Origin: Bacillota bacterium
Lineage (GTDB): Bacteria; Bacillota; Clostridia; Peptostreptococcales; Anaerovoracaceae
Assembly: GCA_017432345.1 (NCBI GenBank)
Contig: JAFRJI010000027.1
Span: forward strand, 38,474-102,473
Direction of reading: 5' to 3'
Length of the DNA stretch: 64,000 bases
Shown: positions 63,095-64,000 of the stretch, piece by piece
Layout: every line of letters starts with the position of its first letter
How positions within the stretch are numbered: position 1 is the stretch's first letter
Notes under the pieces: model-generated
Database searches by the model: none
Told to the model about the DNA's origin: nothing
Seen by the model: the letters and a program-made list of their open reading frames with translations, nothing else
Program-made: the position numbers and the translations under genes

Positions 63095-63823
63095 ATGGAC
63101 GACGAGAAAAAGAAAAAGGCAGCGGCCGCAGCAGCGGTAGCCGCCATCATCGGCGCGTCGGGCGCTGCAGTGGACGCGAATTTTGATGATCCCGCGGATC
63201 TGCTGCAGAGCACGGCGGTGGAGCCAAAAGTTCAGCACATCGATTTAGGGGACAGCCAGGATAATGGCATTGTTCAGGACGACGAGGATAAGCAGCAGGC
63301 GAAGGACGAAAAAGGAACCTTCCGCGGATTCATCCTCAGTCTCCCGTTGGCCGTCCGTGTTCTTTTCGTGCTCCCGATGTGGTGTGCCGGGCATCTGATC
63401 ATGCTGGGCGGCGGTTTGCTCTTCGCCGGACTGTCGCCGGTCCTGCAGGGAATCCTGAGCTTCGCGCTCCTGGCCGTTGTTATCGCAGGGGCGTTCACGC
63501 TGACTGCAAAGGCCATGTTCCCGGACTTGCCGCTTGGGAAGATCCTGAACCGGCATTCCATCAAGTGGATCCTGATTGCCGCGGTTGCCGTGTACGTTGC
63601 GGATCTGATCCTGGGGATCTGCTGGGTCGGATATGCGCATTTCAAGACCATCATCACCGGCGGCATGACGCTGGTCGCGTTGGGCGCGATCACCATTTGG
63701 TTCGCGCGAAGGGAGAACCGGAAACGCGCCCGTCTCGCAGAGAAGGCGCAAAAGCAAGAAGAACCGGAGAGCAACGAGCTGGTCTACGAGTCACTCGGAC
63801 AAACCTTCGTGATCCGGAAATAG
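63095..63823 (+). CDS. Membrane protein of the XpaC-TelA operon
   Basis: 242 residues; ATG directly follows the telA stop. An Ala-rich N-terminal helix (KKAAAAAAVAAIIGASGAAV), an acidic cytosolic stretch, then about five hydrophobic helices (from about residue 82), ending in a basic/acidic tail. No family recognised. Its coupling to TelA suggests a membrane partner that recruits TelA or XpaC to the envelope; that is inference. Confidence 0.7.
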   Translation: MDDEKKKKAAAAAAVAAIIGASGAAVDANFDDPADLLQSTAVEPKVQHIDLGDSQDNGIVQDDEDKQQAKDEKGTFRGFILSLPLAVRVLFVLPMWCAGHLIMLGGGLLFAGLSPVLQGILSFALLAVVIAGAFTLTAKAMFPDLPLGKILNRHSIKWILIAAVAVYVADLILGICWVGYAHFKTIITGGMTLVALGAITIWFARRENRKRARLAEKAQKQEEPESNELVYESLGQTFVIRK

Positions 63824-63845
63824 TAAATATGATAGATATTATGAC

Positions 63846-63891
63846 AGGGGGTGGCTGTTGCATTAAGCAATTAATGCGACGCCCTTTTTTT
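63846..63891 (+). terminator. Intrinsic terminator of the XpaC-TelA operon
   Basis: GGGTGGC.GTTGCATTA-AGCAAT-TAATGCGACGCCC with mismatches, followed by TTTTTTT. The T-run overlaps the stop codon of the convergent partial gene. Confidence 0.82.
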
Positions 63892-64000
63892 ATGCGACAA
63901 CTGGCGGCGCGTTCTTGATCACAGACTTGAACACTTGCCCCATTCTTTCGTAATATGTCAATGTTTCTTCCAATTCTTTCTGAAATAACATCTCTTTTTC
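63890..64000 (-). CDS. C-terminal end of a convergent gene, product unknown
   Basis: The minus strand is open from the window edge for 36 codons to a TAA at 63890-63892. It reads EKEMLFQKELEETLTYYERM, then GQVFKSVIKNAPPVVA. The helical charged segment is plausible protein. Too little is visible to name it, and the 5' part lies outside the window. Confidence 0.5.
   Translation of the reverse strand, partial: EKEMLFQKELEETLTYYERMGQVFKSVIKNAPPVVA

Overview
The window looks like chromosome of a strictly anaerobic, fermentative clostridial Firmicute of moderate GC. Supporting features are a sodium-pump type acyl-CoA decarboxylase, an acylating aldehyde dehydrogenase, a family-I-like CoA-transferase, a flavodiiron protein carrying rubredoxin, scpA/scpB, clostridial DUF3048/DUF1002/clostripain envelope proteins and Gram-positive promoters and RBSs. 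A putrescine-type aminotransferase, a SucD-like dehydrogenase and a 4-hydroxybutyrate/butyryl-type CoA-transferase would fit a putrescine/4-aminobutyrate or succinate fermenter, but that is inference. No rRNA, tRNA, prophage, IS element, CRISPR array or integrase was seen.

Layout. 0-3.4 kb: end of a methylmalonyl-CoA-type decarboxylase operon (carboxyltransferase, OadG-like subunit, biotin carrier), then coaX and dus. 3.4-9.8 kb: CoA-transferase with a Rex-like operator; an autoregulated PadR/DUF1700/DUF4097 operon; homoserine dehydrogenase; acylating aldehyde dehydrogenase. 10-15 kb: prepilin peptidase, truA, dCMP deaminase, TagO/WecA-like transferase, MATE pump. 14.8-21.7 kb: complete F-type ATP synthase operon (atpIBEFHAGDC). 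21.9-28 kb: copper ATPase, a strongly expressed putrescine aminotransferase, MetH-reactivation protein, acyltransferase plus a small membrane partner. 28-37.2 kb: AlaDH-like dehydrogenase, scpAB, a two-gene GlpA-like FAD oxidoreductase operon, flavodiiron protein, NhaC antiporter. 37.2-37.6 kb: a gene-free repeat region. 37.6-49.4 kb: endonuclease IV, TSCPD protein, DUF3048 lipoprotein; a minus-strand AEC carrier / FHA-FtsW / PBP operon; lipoate ligase; DUF6506-like protein plus ABC exporter; split ThrE exporter. 49.5-56.6 kb: PTS IIC, YwaF-like protein, a membrane-anchored clostripain with a Gly/Ser-rich tail, and a run of small or DUF-type envelope proteins. 56.6-59.8 kb: membrane-embedded LuxR regulator beside a secreted FnIII-amidohydrolase. 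59.9-64 kb: an 87-residue protein with a perfect LexA box inside its promoter, a ~270-bp array of inverted repeats, then XpaC/TelA/membrane protein and the end of a convergent gene.

The most interesting signals are: (1) the LexA-controlled small gene and the hairpin array behind it; (2) four or five genes whose -10 box lies exactly 6 nt before the ATG with no RBS, predicting leaderless mRNAs; (3) the 55-nt module family and 25-bp tandem repeats at 37.3-37.6 kb; (4) the Rex-like and PadR operators; (5) the FHA-FtsW fusion with an acidic tail; (6) the clostripain with a Gly/Ser tail predicted to be cytoplasmic.

All family names come from reading motifs; no database search was possible.
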